Assembly: GCA_031550435.1 (NCBI GenBank)
Contig: JAVBOO010000008.1
Span: 1-64,000 of the forward strand
Source of the DNA: JAVBOO01 sp031550435
GTDB taxonomy: Bacteria > Bacillota > Clostridia > Lachnospirales > WRAX01
Direction of reading: 5' to 3'
DNA length: 64,000 nt
This document shows, one piece after another, positions 16,971 through 24,356 of the stretch. A program made the translations under genes and the position numbers. The notes under the pieces are model-generated. The model saw only the letters and a list, made by a program, of their open reading frames with translations, had not been told where the DNA came from and searched no databases. The stretch's first letter is position 1, and every line of letters starts with the position of its first letter.

Positions 16971-17317
16971 ACCGTCTCACCGCCTATAAGCCCGTTCGCG
17001 TAAAGAAGCCCACAAGCAACGAACATAGGATGACCCGTAGTGAGAACGGACATATCGTTTTCTTTGGCAAGCTCGATTATTTCCGGAGTCGGGCTCTTTC
17101 CCCTGACGAATACTATAGCTTTCAAATCCATCATCTCTGCCGTGCGCACGACCTGGGGGTTGATAAGGCCGGTAAGCAGTATGCCCTTTTCTTTTGCGAA
17201 CGCCAAAACGTCGCTCATTAGGTCTGCGCCGCACGCAGAAAGTATTACTTTGTTGATATGCTCTTCACCGACAAGCAAATCTGCGCTGAGCAGCTCTTTT
17301 ATTTGCCCGATTGTCAT
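16967..17317 (-). CDS. DRTGG-domain protein (first copy)
   Basis: The protein has 116 residues: MTIGQIKELLSADLLVGEEHINKVILSACGADLMSDVLAFAKEKGILLTGLINPQVVRTAEMMDLKAIVFVRGKSPTPE. This is typical of stand-alone DRTGG/serine-kinase-like proteins. It is the first gene of the hydrogenase-like block and overlaps the RsbW-like gene (ATGA type, 4 bp). No nucleotide-binding loop is visible, so a ligand-sensing role is more likely than catalysis. Homologues commonly neighbour [FeFe]-hydrogenase genes in Clostridia. Confidence 0.85.
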   Translation of the reverse strand: MTIGQIKELLSADLLVGEEHINKVILSACGADLMSDVLAFAKEKGILLTGLINPQVVRTAEMMDLKAIVFVRGKSPTPEIIELAKENDMSVLTTGHPMFVACGLLYANGLIGGETV

Positions 17318-17454
17318 AAAATCCCGTCCTTATATGTATTGGCAGCGGTACAACATCCTCGCTTTTCAAGCGATCTAAAAAAGTTTGCGTCTGTCCGCGC
17401 AACCGGCAAAAGCGGCGTTACGGCCCGCAGACACGGACTTGCACCGGTGCGGAT
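17318..17454 (-). other. GC-rich structured gap between folA and the DRTGG operon
   Basis: This 137-bp gap, read on the minus strand, can form a hairpin between GTGTCTG and CAGACGC. The hairpin is followed by a T6 run near 17380 and then a second hairpin TCGCTT...AAGCGA. A hairpin followed by T6 looks like a terminator or attenuator for folA. The segment CCGGTGCAAGTCC resembles a piece of a cobalamin-type riboswitch, but the rest of that consensus is missing. Confidence 0.35.
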
Positions 17455-17946
17455 TTACTTTCTTTTTAAGGTTAAATATCTGTAGTTTACATTGGTTTTC
17501 TCATCAAACATTGTACCTGACTTTTCTTCGACCGTATAATCGTTTATATCGTAGCAGGGGAAAAAAGTGTCGGCGTCAAGCTCTTTATCAATAAGCGTCA
17601 AATAAAGTTTTGTTGTTCTCGGCAGCGCCTGTCTATATATTTCGCCGCCGCCTATAATAAACGTCTCGTCTTCGGAGTTTGCATAGAACTCAAGAACGCG
17701 GTTGAAATCGTGCTCTGCCGATACGGCGGGGTTAGGATGCACAAACCGCGTGTTTCTTGTAATAACGATATGCTTTCTTCCCGGCAAAACACCCGGAAGA
17801 GATTCAAACGTTTTCATGCCCATAATCAGCGTTTTGCCTTCGGTAATGCGCTTAAAACGCTTTAGGTCTTCGGAAATCGGGCAAAGCAAGAGGTTGTTCT
17901 TGCCGATTGCGTTGTTGCGGCACAGTGCTACAATTGCTGACAGCAT
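17455..17946 (-). CDS. folA: Dihydrofolate reductase
   Basis: The protein has 163 residues. DHFR landmarks are present: MLSAIVALCRNNAIGKNN at the start, PISEDLKRFKRIT, the NADPH loop TLIMGMKTFESLP, LPGRKHIVITRN, FIIGGGEIYRQAL and a final YRYLTL strand. It reduces dihydrofolate produced by the ThyA reaction. Where most enzymes have a Leu-Pro-Trp segment after the Met20-type loop, this one reads LLLC, so a usually conserved Trp is absent. The ATG overlaps the thyA stop codon by one base, so the two are translationally coupled. Confidence 0.95.
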   Translation of the reverse strand: MLSAIVALCRNNAIGKNNLLLCPISEDLKRFKRITEGKTLIMGMKTFESLPGVLPGRKHIVITRNTRFVHPNPAVSAEHDFNRVLEFYANSEDETFIIGGGEIYRQALPRTTKLYLTLIDKELDADTFFPCYDINDYTVEEKSGTMFDEKTNVNYRYLTLKRK

Positions 17947-18737
17947 CAGACTGAAATCTCCATTTCGATTTTATCGTGATATTTATAGTCTACAAGCTTA
18001 ACATCGCTGTGGTTAAAGCCGTAGAAATCTGTAATATTCGGGTTAAGCCAAAGTTTCGGCGCGGGGTAAGCCTCGTGTTTTCTGCTTATTTGCGCCTTTA
18101 AAGCGTCTATATGGTTGACATAGATATGAGCGTTCGAGATAACGTGGGTGAGAAGGCCGACCCTGTGTCCCGTAACTTGTGCGAGCATATGGGTTAATAC
18201 CGCGTATTGGCAGGTGTTAAACGGGATGCCGAGACCCCAGTCGCCGCTTCGCTGGACGAGCATACAGTTCAGCTTTCCGTCCGTTACGTCCCAAATAGTA
18301 AGAAAACAGCAGGGGTAGAGCGCTCCTGAGTCGAGAAATGGTATTTGCCAAAGGTTTATCATCATTCTTCTGTCCTGGGGGTTTTCTTTTAAAGAGTGTA
18401 TCAGCTTGTCAACTTGGCTGTACTCTTTTACTACAAAGCCGTAAGAAGTTCCTATAGTTCCGTCCGCCATTGTCCATTCGTCCCATATGTGAACGTTCTG
18501 CTCGGTTAGCAGGCGCACATCCGATGATTGGTCTCTGAATATCCACAGCATTTCCTTAACCGCGGTCTTAAACGCTACTTTCTTTGTTGTTAATATGGGA
18601 AACTCTTTTTCGAGGTCGAACTGCATAATTTTGTGAGGAAGCTTCAGGGTATCCGTCCCCGTGCGGTTAGAGTTTCTGTAACCGTTTTCGAGAATATCCT
18701 CGGCAATTTTTATATAAGCATCATCATATAAGCTCAT
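17946..18737 (-). CDS. thyA: Thymidylate synthase
   Basis: The protein has 263 residues; the start MSLYDDAYIK is chosen because AAAGGA lies 6 bp upstream and the length then equals typical ThyA. It carries RTGTDTLKLP (folate/dUMP site), NPQDRRMMINLW, QRSGDWGLGIPFN and AHIYVNHIDAL. The active-site Cys lies in ALYPCCFLTIW, where the usual motif is PPCH: the conserved His is replaced by Cys. QRSCDV is QRSGDW. It makes dTMP from dUMP with methylene-THF. folA follows with a one-base overlap. Confidence 0.95.
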   Translation of the reverse strand: MSLYDDAYIKIAEDILENGYRNSNRTGTDTLKLPHKIMQFDLEKEFPILTTKKVAFKTAVKEMLWIFRDQSSDVRLLTEQNVHIWDEWTMADGTIGTSYGFVVKEYSQVDKLIHSLKENPQDRRMMINLWQIPFLDSGALYPCCFLTIWDVTDGKLNCMLVQRSGDWGLGIPFNTCQYAVLTHMLAQVTGHRVGLLTHVISNAHIYVNHIDALKAQISRKHEAYPAPKLWLNPNITDFYGFNHSDVKLVDYKYHDKIEMEISV

Positions 18738-19254
18738 TTTTTGTCCTTTCAGATATCGGAAGCCCCGGGCGGGCAAAAGTTCCGCCCCGTAAGGTTTTTT
18801 CAAGAGAGAGAAAGAATGAAAAATAATGTTTTCTCTGTTGCAGCCGTGAAGAATTATTCATGATGCTTGAAGTTTATCCGCGTGAAACAGGCGTAAGGCA
18901 AGGCTGCCGGGATGAACCCGCGGTTTGGGGCGTGCAAAAAAGCTCACAATCCTCTAGAAACCGGCTTTCGAAGGAAGAATATGCCCTCGTTCCGAGTATC
19001 GTATTTATGTACAGCATACTGAAAATAATACCATACTTATTAATAAAAAGTAAAGAAGCAAAAGAAAGAAGGGAGGACAGACATTGTAAAAATACGGCAA
19101 AACCGGCGTTTTTATTCGCTTTACGCAAAGGAAAAATTTTTATTCAGATTTGGCGATTTGTTTACAATCTATACATAGTTTCTTAAAAAGTGTGGTTTAT
19201 TATCATTTTATCGCAGAGGTCAAACACAAAATAGATTTACAGGGAGGAAAAACC
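18738..19254. other. 517-bp non-coding divergent region between thyA and htrA
   Basis: It holds the divergent control regions of thyA (minus) and the first htrA gene (plus). A 108-codon frame at 18860-19186 is possible but has no ribosome binding site or recognisable sequence and looks spurious. I could not place confident -35/-10 hexamers. Confidence 0.4.
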
Positions 19255-20796
19255 ATGAACGAGTATAACGGCGAATACATAGACAAAGACACGGATAAAG
19301 ATATAAACCAAGATATAAATATAGAAGAGAATACAGAAATCGCGGCATACAAAACCGACTGCGAAGAAAAAGACGGCAGGCAGGATTTTACGGTGATACC
19401 CGAACCTTTTGACTATTTCAGGCAAAAATATTCGACAGACGAGGGCGAGGAAGCGGATACTGCACCGGCACCGGAAATTATTCGGGAACCCGAGTTCATT
19501 CCCGATGAAATGACGACATATGACTACTCGATAGAAACCCTGAACACAAAACCCCTTCCCGGCTCGGAGAAGGCAGGCTCGGTCAAAACAGGTGCAAAGC
19601 GCAAAGTTTTGGTCGCAGGGCTGGCCCTTTTGTTAGGCGGAACATTGTTCGGCTCAGGCTATGGAATAGGAAACAAACTGACGAACGACAGAGTAAGCGC
19701 GGCGGCTGAACGGGAGATGACCGAGCTTGCGGAAAACATGGGTTCTCAGTTTGAGAAAAGGCTCTCGGAGTTTACGGCTCAAGTGAACTCAGGCAGCTTG
19801 GGAACGGTTGTCAATACGGCCTCTGCCACCGAAACGGAAGTAAGCATGGTATCGAACATCGTAAAGAAAACAAGCAGCTCTGTTGTCAGCATAAATTCTG
19901 TCATTGTCGTCTCGGATTACTTCGGAAGAAGCTATGAATCATCTTCAAAGGGTTCGGGAATTGTCTTCAGGGAAGACGGAGATAAAATTTACATAGTGAC
20001 AAACTACCATGTTGTAAATAACGCGAAAAGTGTTACAATCTCCGTAGACGATAAAAACCTGGTTGAGGCCAACTATGTCGGCGGTGACGAGAATAACGAT
20101 ATAGCGGTAATCTCCGTTAAGAAAAGCAATCTGGCGAACGCGGGCGTAACAGGCTATACGTTTGCGGAGTTTGCCGATTCTTCCGCTATAAATGTCGGGG
20201 ATATGGTTGTTGCCATAGGAAATGCCGCAGGAGAAGGAAAATCGGCAACGTTTGGCATTATCAGTGCGATGGAAAAGAGCATTACAATCGAGAACCAGAC
20301 GCTTGACGTAATCCAGACCGATGCCGCCATCAATCCGGGAAACAGCGGAGGCGCATTACTGAACATGAACGGCAAGGTAGTCGGCATAAGCACCGCGAAA
20401 CTTTCGGAAACGGGCTTTGAAGGCATGGGATATGCGATACCCGCAAACAAGGTTGTTGAGCTTATAAACGGTATACTTGGAAAACCGAGCGCTTCAACGC
20501 CTTACGTCGGGGTTGAGCTGGCAACGATAACCGAAGAGGTCAGAAAGGCCTATAACTTTGCGACAACCGGAGTATACGTAAACAGTGTCGCAGCTTCATC
20601 GCCGGCAGCGGAAGGCGGGCTGAGGCAGGGCGATATAATAACATCCGTCAACGGTAAGGCTACCGCGACGGCCGACGATGTGATAAATACAGTCGGGGAG
20701 TCGAGGGTCGGAGACAAATTGAGTTTTGGCATTACAAGAGGCGTGACGGTTTTGAGCGTTGAGGTGACTGTAGGAGCAAAGGGTCTAAATTTCTAA
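19255..20796 (+). CDS. Membrane-anchored HtrA/DegP-type serine protease with PDZ domain (copy 1)
   Basis: The protein has 513 residues, with ATG behind GGGAGG. The N-terminal 115 residues are acidic and cytoplasmic by prediction, followed by one transmembrane helix (about 117-140). The trypsin-like domain has His252 (NYHVV), Asp282 (NNDIAVISV) and Ser364 (NPGNSGGAL). One PDZ domain (about 416-513) ends the protein. HtrA proteases degrade misfolded proteins on the outer face of the membrane. A second HtrA gene follows about 200 bp downstream with a family E repeat between them. The symbol is withheld because htrA, htrB and yyxA cannot be told apart. Confidence 0.93.
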   Translation: MNEYNGEYIDKDTDKDINQDINIEENTEIAAYKTDCEEKDGRQDFTVIPEPFDYFRQKYSTDEGEEADTAPAPEIIREPEFIPDEMTTYDYSIETLNTKPLPGSEKAGSVKTGAKRKVLVAGLALLLGGTLFGSGYGIGNKLTNDRVSAAAEREMTELAENMGSQFEKRLSEFTAQVNSGSLGTVVNTASATETEVSMVSNIVKKTSSSVVSINSVIVVSDYFGRSYESSSKGSGIVFREDGDKIYIVTNYHVVNNAKSVTISVDDKNLVEANYVGGDENNDIAVISVKKSNLANAGVTGYTFAEFADSSAINVGDMVVAIGNAAGEGKSATFGIISAMEKSITIENQTLDVIQTDAAINPGNSGGALLNMNGKVVGISTAKLSETGFEGMGYAIPANKVVELINGILGKPSASTPYVGVELATITEEVRKAYNFATTGVYVNSVAASSPAAEGGLRQGDIITSVNGKATATADDVINTVGESRVGDKLSFGITRGVTVLSVEVTVGAKGLNF

Positions 20797-20830
20797 AAGA
20801 GCCGAAATAAACAAGTTAAATTTTGTCCTT

Positions 20831-20937
20831 AATGAGGCGACAATTAAACCATTCGCTGAACTTGTCGCCTCAATCCCCATTAGGCCCAGGGCCGGTATAA
20901 GAGGGTGATTAAACCGCATGGTTTAATCGGGGGATCA
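20831..20937 (+). repeat. Family E repeat, intact (uninterrupted) copy
   Basis: It contains TGAGGCGACAA...TTGTCGCCTCA, an 11-bp inverted repeat, and GATTAAACCgcatGGTTTAATC. The same sequence occurs in reverse at 23962-24124, where a family A element is inserted at the point corresponding to ATTCGCT/GAACTTGTCG here. Confidence 0.8.
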
Positions 20938-20993
20938 ATTAATGGATTTCACTATAACAAAATCTTACGGATATTTTTGGGGAGGTAATATAA

Positions 20994-22520
20994 ATGAGCG
21001 ACAATTACGAATTAGGCACAGGATTTGAGTCAAAACCGGTTTCTCATACGGCAGCTTCCATTCCCGGAGCATACGGCATTCCGGTATCGGACAGGGACGC
21101 AGTGCCGGAACCGAGAGCGGCTGCTGTTCCCGTTTATGTTTCACCGTCGCCGGAGGTTGCGGAGCCGGCCAAAGACTGCGGATATTCATCTGCACCTCCG
21201 TATCCCTACGGTTATCCGGGCTATACAACGGCCTACGGCACTGCGCCGTCTGCAGAGCCGGCAAGCAACAACTCGTTCTATAACGAGAAAGTCAAGAAAT
21301 CCGGCAAAAAGTCGGGAGCCTTAAAATCTGTGGCGATAATCGCGGCAGTGTCGTCTTTGTGCTTCGGTTTGGGCTTGGGAACAATGCTGCCCGTGTCACA
21401 GGCGTTTTTTGCGAACAGGGTTACACCCGCGCAGACAACGGGCAATACTTCCGGTGAGGGATTCAGCCTGATCAGACCCGGCACTGATGAGCCCGTTAAT
21501 ACAGGCTCGGCCATACAAGCGAGCTCGGACCTCAGTCCCGACTCGGTTTACACATATTCGGGGATAATTAGCCGGGTTGAACCTTCGGTCGTATGCATAA
21601 CCGCGAAATCCGCGGGAACCTCCTATAATTTCTGGGGAGGCACAACTGACATGAGCTACGCCGGCTCAGGCATACTTTTCCACGAAACCGACACGAAATA
21701 TTACATTGCGACGAACTATCACGTTATATCGGCCGACGGTATGGCTTCCGGCCTGGAGATTTCTGTTTCGGTGGCGGGTTCGGCCCTGATACCGGCAAAG
21801 GTTGTCGGTTTTAACGGTGAACACGATTTGGCGGTTATTTCAATCGAAAAAACCGAAGCGATAAAAACCGGGGTTGAAAGCGTTCACCTTGCGGTGTTCG
21901 GCGATTCTTCGAGCATGAAGGTCGGAGATGCGGTTTTGGCAATCGGGAACGCGATGGGCGAGGGCAATACCGCAACAAACGGCATAATATCGGCTAAAGA
22001 CAAGACAATTGCTATAGAGAACAAAACGCTTGAGGTTCTTCAGACAAATGCGGCTATTAATCCCGGCAACAGCGGCGGCCCGCTTATCAATCTCAAGGGC
22101 GAAGTCATAGGAATCAATACGGCGAAAATCTCTGCGATTTCGGCGGACGGCGTTGCGGAGGGTATGGGCTACAGTATACCGTCCGATGTAGCGAGGCCGA
22201 TTATCGAAGACTTGATGAACGTAATCAATAAGGCCTATCTCGGCGTTACCTGCGGCACAATAACCGAAGCAGCCGCAAAACAGTACTCCCTGCCGTCAGC
22301 GGGAGCCTATGTAAACGAAGTTGCTGCAGGTTCTCCGGCAGAAAAGGCGGGGCTGAAAGCGACGGATATAATAACAAGCTTTAACGGAATGCCCGTTTTG
22401 TCTTCGTCGCAACTTGTTGAATATGTTCAGTCCTGTAAAATCGGCGACAAAGTGGAAATCAAGGTTATCCGCGACGGAAAAGACTATTTGACGCTGAATG
22501 CGGAGCTTGGGCAGAGATAG
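20994..22520 (+). CDS. Membrane-anchored HtrA/DegP-type serine protease with PDZ domain (copy 2)
   Basis: The protein has 508 residues, with ATG behind GGGGAGG. The cytoplasmic N-terminal tail is Pro/Tyr/Gly-rich (residues about 60-85, PYPYGYPGY), quite unlike the acidic tail of copy 1. One membrane helix covers about 111-132. The triad is His243 (NYHVI), Asp278 (EHDLAVISI) and Ser360 (NPGNSGGPL), followed by a PDZ domain from about 408. The protease domains of the two copies are related but not recent duplicates. Both probably work in envelope protein quality control. A bidirectional terminator lies 70 bp downstream. Confidence 0.93.
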   Translation: MSDNYELGTGFESKPVSHTAASIPGAYGIPVSDRDAVPEPRAAAVPVYVSPSPEVAEPAKDCGYSSAPPYPYGYPGYTTAYGTAPSAEPASNNSFYNEKVKKSGKKSGALKSVAIIAAVSSLCFGLGLGTMLPVSQAFFANRVTPAQTTGNTSGEGFSLIRPGTDEPVNTGSAIQASSDLSPDSVYTYSGIISRVEPSVVCITAKSAGTSYNFWGGTTDMSYAGSGILFHETDTKYYIATNYHVISADGMASGLEISVSVAGSALIPAKVVGFNGEHDLAVISIEKTEAIKTGVESVHLAVFGDSSSMKVGDAVLAIGNAMGEGNTATNGIISAKDKTIAIENKTLEVLQTNAAINPGNSGGPLINLKGEVIGINTAKISAISADGVAEGMGYSIPSDVARPIIEDLMNVINKAYLGVTCGTITEAAAKQYSLPSAGAYVNEVAAGSPAEKAGLKATDIITSFNGMPVLSSSQLVEYVQSCKIGDKVEIKVIRDGKDYLTLNAELGQR

Positions 22521-22591
22521 TGAGGCAAAGCCGGCTGAGTCTGACCGGTGCGTCGGTAGGGGCGCATAAAGCGTTCTAAACCTCAAAATAT

Positions 22592-22640
22592 GAAAAAACT
22601 CCAAACCTGCGGTAAAACGCCCAAGGCTTGGAGTTTTTTG
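22592..22640. terminator. Bidirectional intrinsic terminator between htrA copy 2 and the HATPase gene
   Basis: AAAAAACTCCAA and TTGGAGTTTTTT flank a 20-base loop, giving an A run on one side and a T run on the other. It serves the converging genes ending at 22520 (+) and 22702 (-). Confidence 0.8.
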
Positions 22641-22701
22641 CTTGTTTACGGCTTGTCTTTGTTTGCGTGAGCACAGCGGCTGTAACTGCGGCAGCAAAGC
22701 C

Positions 22702-23247
22702 TCAGGCTTTAATTTCGGCGATTCCTTCAGCAATGTTCGCCTTAAGCCATTCGGAAACATCGCGGTTACTGAACGATACGCCTTCGAGAGCCTCCTTGAC
22801 TTCGGCTGTGTCTAAAACATACTCATTGCCGTTGTAAACATGGGTGTATATAAAATTTATGTTCTCGTTCATGAGTATGAGTAAAAACATTGTATTCTCG
22901 ATATCGCCCATCGGTGGCCTGTCTATATTGTCGTAATCCATATACGAAAACAGTCTTGTGCCCTTTCCCGGGGTGCTCTCCAACTCCAGGTTTCCTCCGC
23001 ATTGCAGGCAGGTCTGTTCAAGCATCGGTATCCCGAGGCCGACTTTGCGTGTTGTTCTTGTGGTCGTAAACGGATTTCTGACATTGGCGAGTATTTCTTC
23101 GGACATGCCGCAGCCGTCGTCGGTAATTTCGAACGAAAGCCTGTTGCCCTCGGCATTTTCGATAATTGTTACGGCGACATTTTTTGCTCCCGCGGATATT
23201 GAATTTTGAGCTATATCCAATATATGCATGGAAAGTTCTTTCATCAT
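22702..23247 (-). CDS. Orphan GHKL ATPase (histidine-kinase-like ATP-binding protein)
   Basis: The protein has 181 residues from MMKELSMHIL; this start has GGGGGA upstream, while longer versions have none. The N box (LDIAQNSISAGA), G1 (TDDGCGMSEE), G2 (VGLGIPMLEQT) and G3 (PGKGTRLF) form a complete ATP site. There is no dimerisation/phospho-His domain, so it is not a conventional sensor kinase. Related short ATPases are often found close to [FeFe]-hydrogenase genes in Clostridia, and a sensory hydrogenase candidate lies 6 kb away. Any functional connection is inference. Confidence 0.85.
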   Translation of the reverse strand: MMKELSMHILDIAQNSISAGAKNVAVTIIENAEGNRLSFEITDDGCGMSEEILANVRNPFTTTRTTRKVGLGIPMLEQTCLQCGGNLELESTPGKGTRLFSYMDYDNIDRPPMGDIENTMFLLILMNENINFIYTHVYNGNEYVLDTAEVKEALEGVSFSNRDVSEWLKANIAEGIAEIKA

Positions 23248-23397
23248 GTTTATCAGTCCCCCACAAAGAAATATGGAATAAAAAGGTAACAAGCTGACTA
23301 TAATCTATGTAAGCGTGATTAAATTCAATCGTTACCGTCGAAAAAATAATGCTTAGTATGTAGACACCGGTAAAATCCTACATAACGGAGGAAAACT

Positions 23398-23673
23398 ATG
23401 AATTATATGCAAGAAGCTTTCGTCAGGAAAGACAAGCTTGGCAAAAAGCAAAAGGCCAACTCGGGTATGTCAGAAACCGAAGATATAGTTTTTATCATCA
23501 AGGGCTTGGAAAGAGAACTCGAGTTTATCCATGCCAGCCTTGATAACGTTACAGACCCTTCGCTTATAGACAGCTTTGTTTTCGAGCTGAAAGCCATACA
23601 TATGCGTTATGAATATTATATGCGCATATGCAAAGATAAAGATGCAATTACTCCTATCGCAGACGTATGTTAG
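23398..23673 (+). CDS. DUF2508 family protein
   Basis: The protein has 91 residues, with ATG behind CGGAGG. The core ETEDIVFIIKGLERELEFIHASLDNVTDPSLIDSFVFELKAIHMRYEYYMRICK matches DUF2508 (YaaL-like): a small helical, charged protein of unknown function. As in Bacillus and many Clostridia, bofA follows directly (9 bp), so the pair is an operon. Confidence 0.88.
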   Translation: MNYMQEAFVRKDKLGKKQKANSGMSETEDIVFIIKGLERELEFIHASLDNVTDPSLIDSFVFELKAIHMRYEYYMRICKDKDAITPIADVC

Positions 23674-23682
23674 GAGGCAGCC

Positions 23683-23949
23683 ATGAACATACTCAACACT
23701 CAATGCATTATTGCGGTTGCGGCGGTTTTATTTGTGATTATAATGCTTTTGCTTGCTTTTGGCAAGCATCTGAAGCTGCTGCTGAAGCTTGTAGCGACAG
23801 GAGCGGCTCTTCTGCTTGTCACAATGCTTATAAACGTTGCGACCGCGCCGCTCGGCATAGCCGTGGGCATAAATCCCGCGACATTTTCAGTGCTGGCGAT
23901 TTTGGGGATACCGGGACTTGTGACGCTTTACGCCGTTCAGTTTTTGTAG
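23683..23949 (+). CDS. bofA: Pro-sigma-K processing inhibitor BofA family protein
   Basis: The protein has 88 residues with at least two hydrophobic segments (about 8-26 and 30-50). The BofA C-terminal signature INVATAPLGIAVGINPATFSVLAILGIPGLVTLYAVQFL is well conserved. In Bacillus, BofA holds the SpoIVFB protease inactive in the forespore membrane. A ribosome binding site TAGGAGG precedes ATG. The gene places the organism in a sporulation-derived Firmicute lineage, although BofA homologues also occur in non-sporulating relatives. Confidence 0.92.
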   Translation: MNILNTQCIIAVAAVLFVIIMLLLAFGKHLKLLLKLVATGAALLLVTMLINVATAPLGIAVGINPATFSVLAILGIPGLVTLYAVQFL

Positions 23950-23961
23950 CAAGCGCAAAGC

Positions 23962-24124
23962 GCAGTTTAAACCCTGCGGTTTAATCGCCCCCTTGTACCG
24001 GCACTTTGGTCTTGAGGGGGATTAAGGCGACGAGTTATTACCGCGGAAGCTAAATACCGTATAAAATACTTACGCGGTTACTCGTGCCGAAGTAATAGCG
24101 AATGGGTTTAATCGCCCCTCGACA
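23962..24124 (-). repeat. Family E repeat interrupted by a family A element
   Basis: Read in reverse, the flanks match the copy at 20831-20937 (GATTAAACCCATTCGCT and CTCGTCGCCTTAATCCCC). Between them lies a 61-bp family A element (24037-24097). The uninterrupted copy shows the empty site. Confidence 0.8.
24037..24097 (+). repeat. Family A repeat nested in family E
   Basis: ATTACCGCGGAAGCTAAATACC...ACTTACGCGGTTACTCGTGCCGAAGTAATA has hairpin 1 joined directly to the right end GCCGAAGTAATA. Hairpins 2 and 3 are absent. Confidence 0.85.
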
Positions 24125-24356
24125 ATATTCGTGAAAGATTTCTTCGGATTTTATGCCACAAATGTAGAAAAATCTCGTTATTTGTATTATAGTAAATACC
24201 TGACAAGTAGGTTTGTTATGCAGGATATACGCCGAGGGAAGATTATCGGGAGGTTATCGCTGCAACAAGACCGGGCTAAAGCTCATAAGGCGGCGCGGAC
24301 GAAAAGTTCCGCCGGGAGTCAGCGTGCTTGCTATAGTAAATAAACGGGAGAGTGCC
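24125..24356 (+). promoter_or_regulatory. Leader region of the GHL10-amidase gene, possibly structured
   Basis: This 230-bp upstream region holds AT-rich sequence (TTGTATTATAG near 24180) and then a GC-richer segment with a GCGGA...TCCGC hairpin near 24295. Cell-wall hydrolase genes are often under riboswitch control, but I could not match this to c-di-AMP, c-di-GMP or other consensus motifs. It is recorded only as a candidate leader. Confidence 0.25.

Noticed and set aside
18860..19186. 108-codon plus-strand frame between thyA and htrA
   Set aside because: No good ribosome binding site, erratic composition and no recognisable motif; treated as non-coding.
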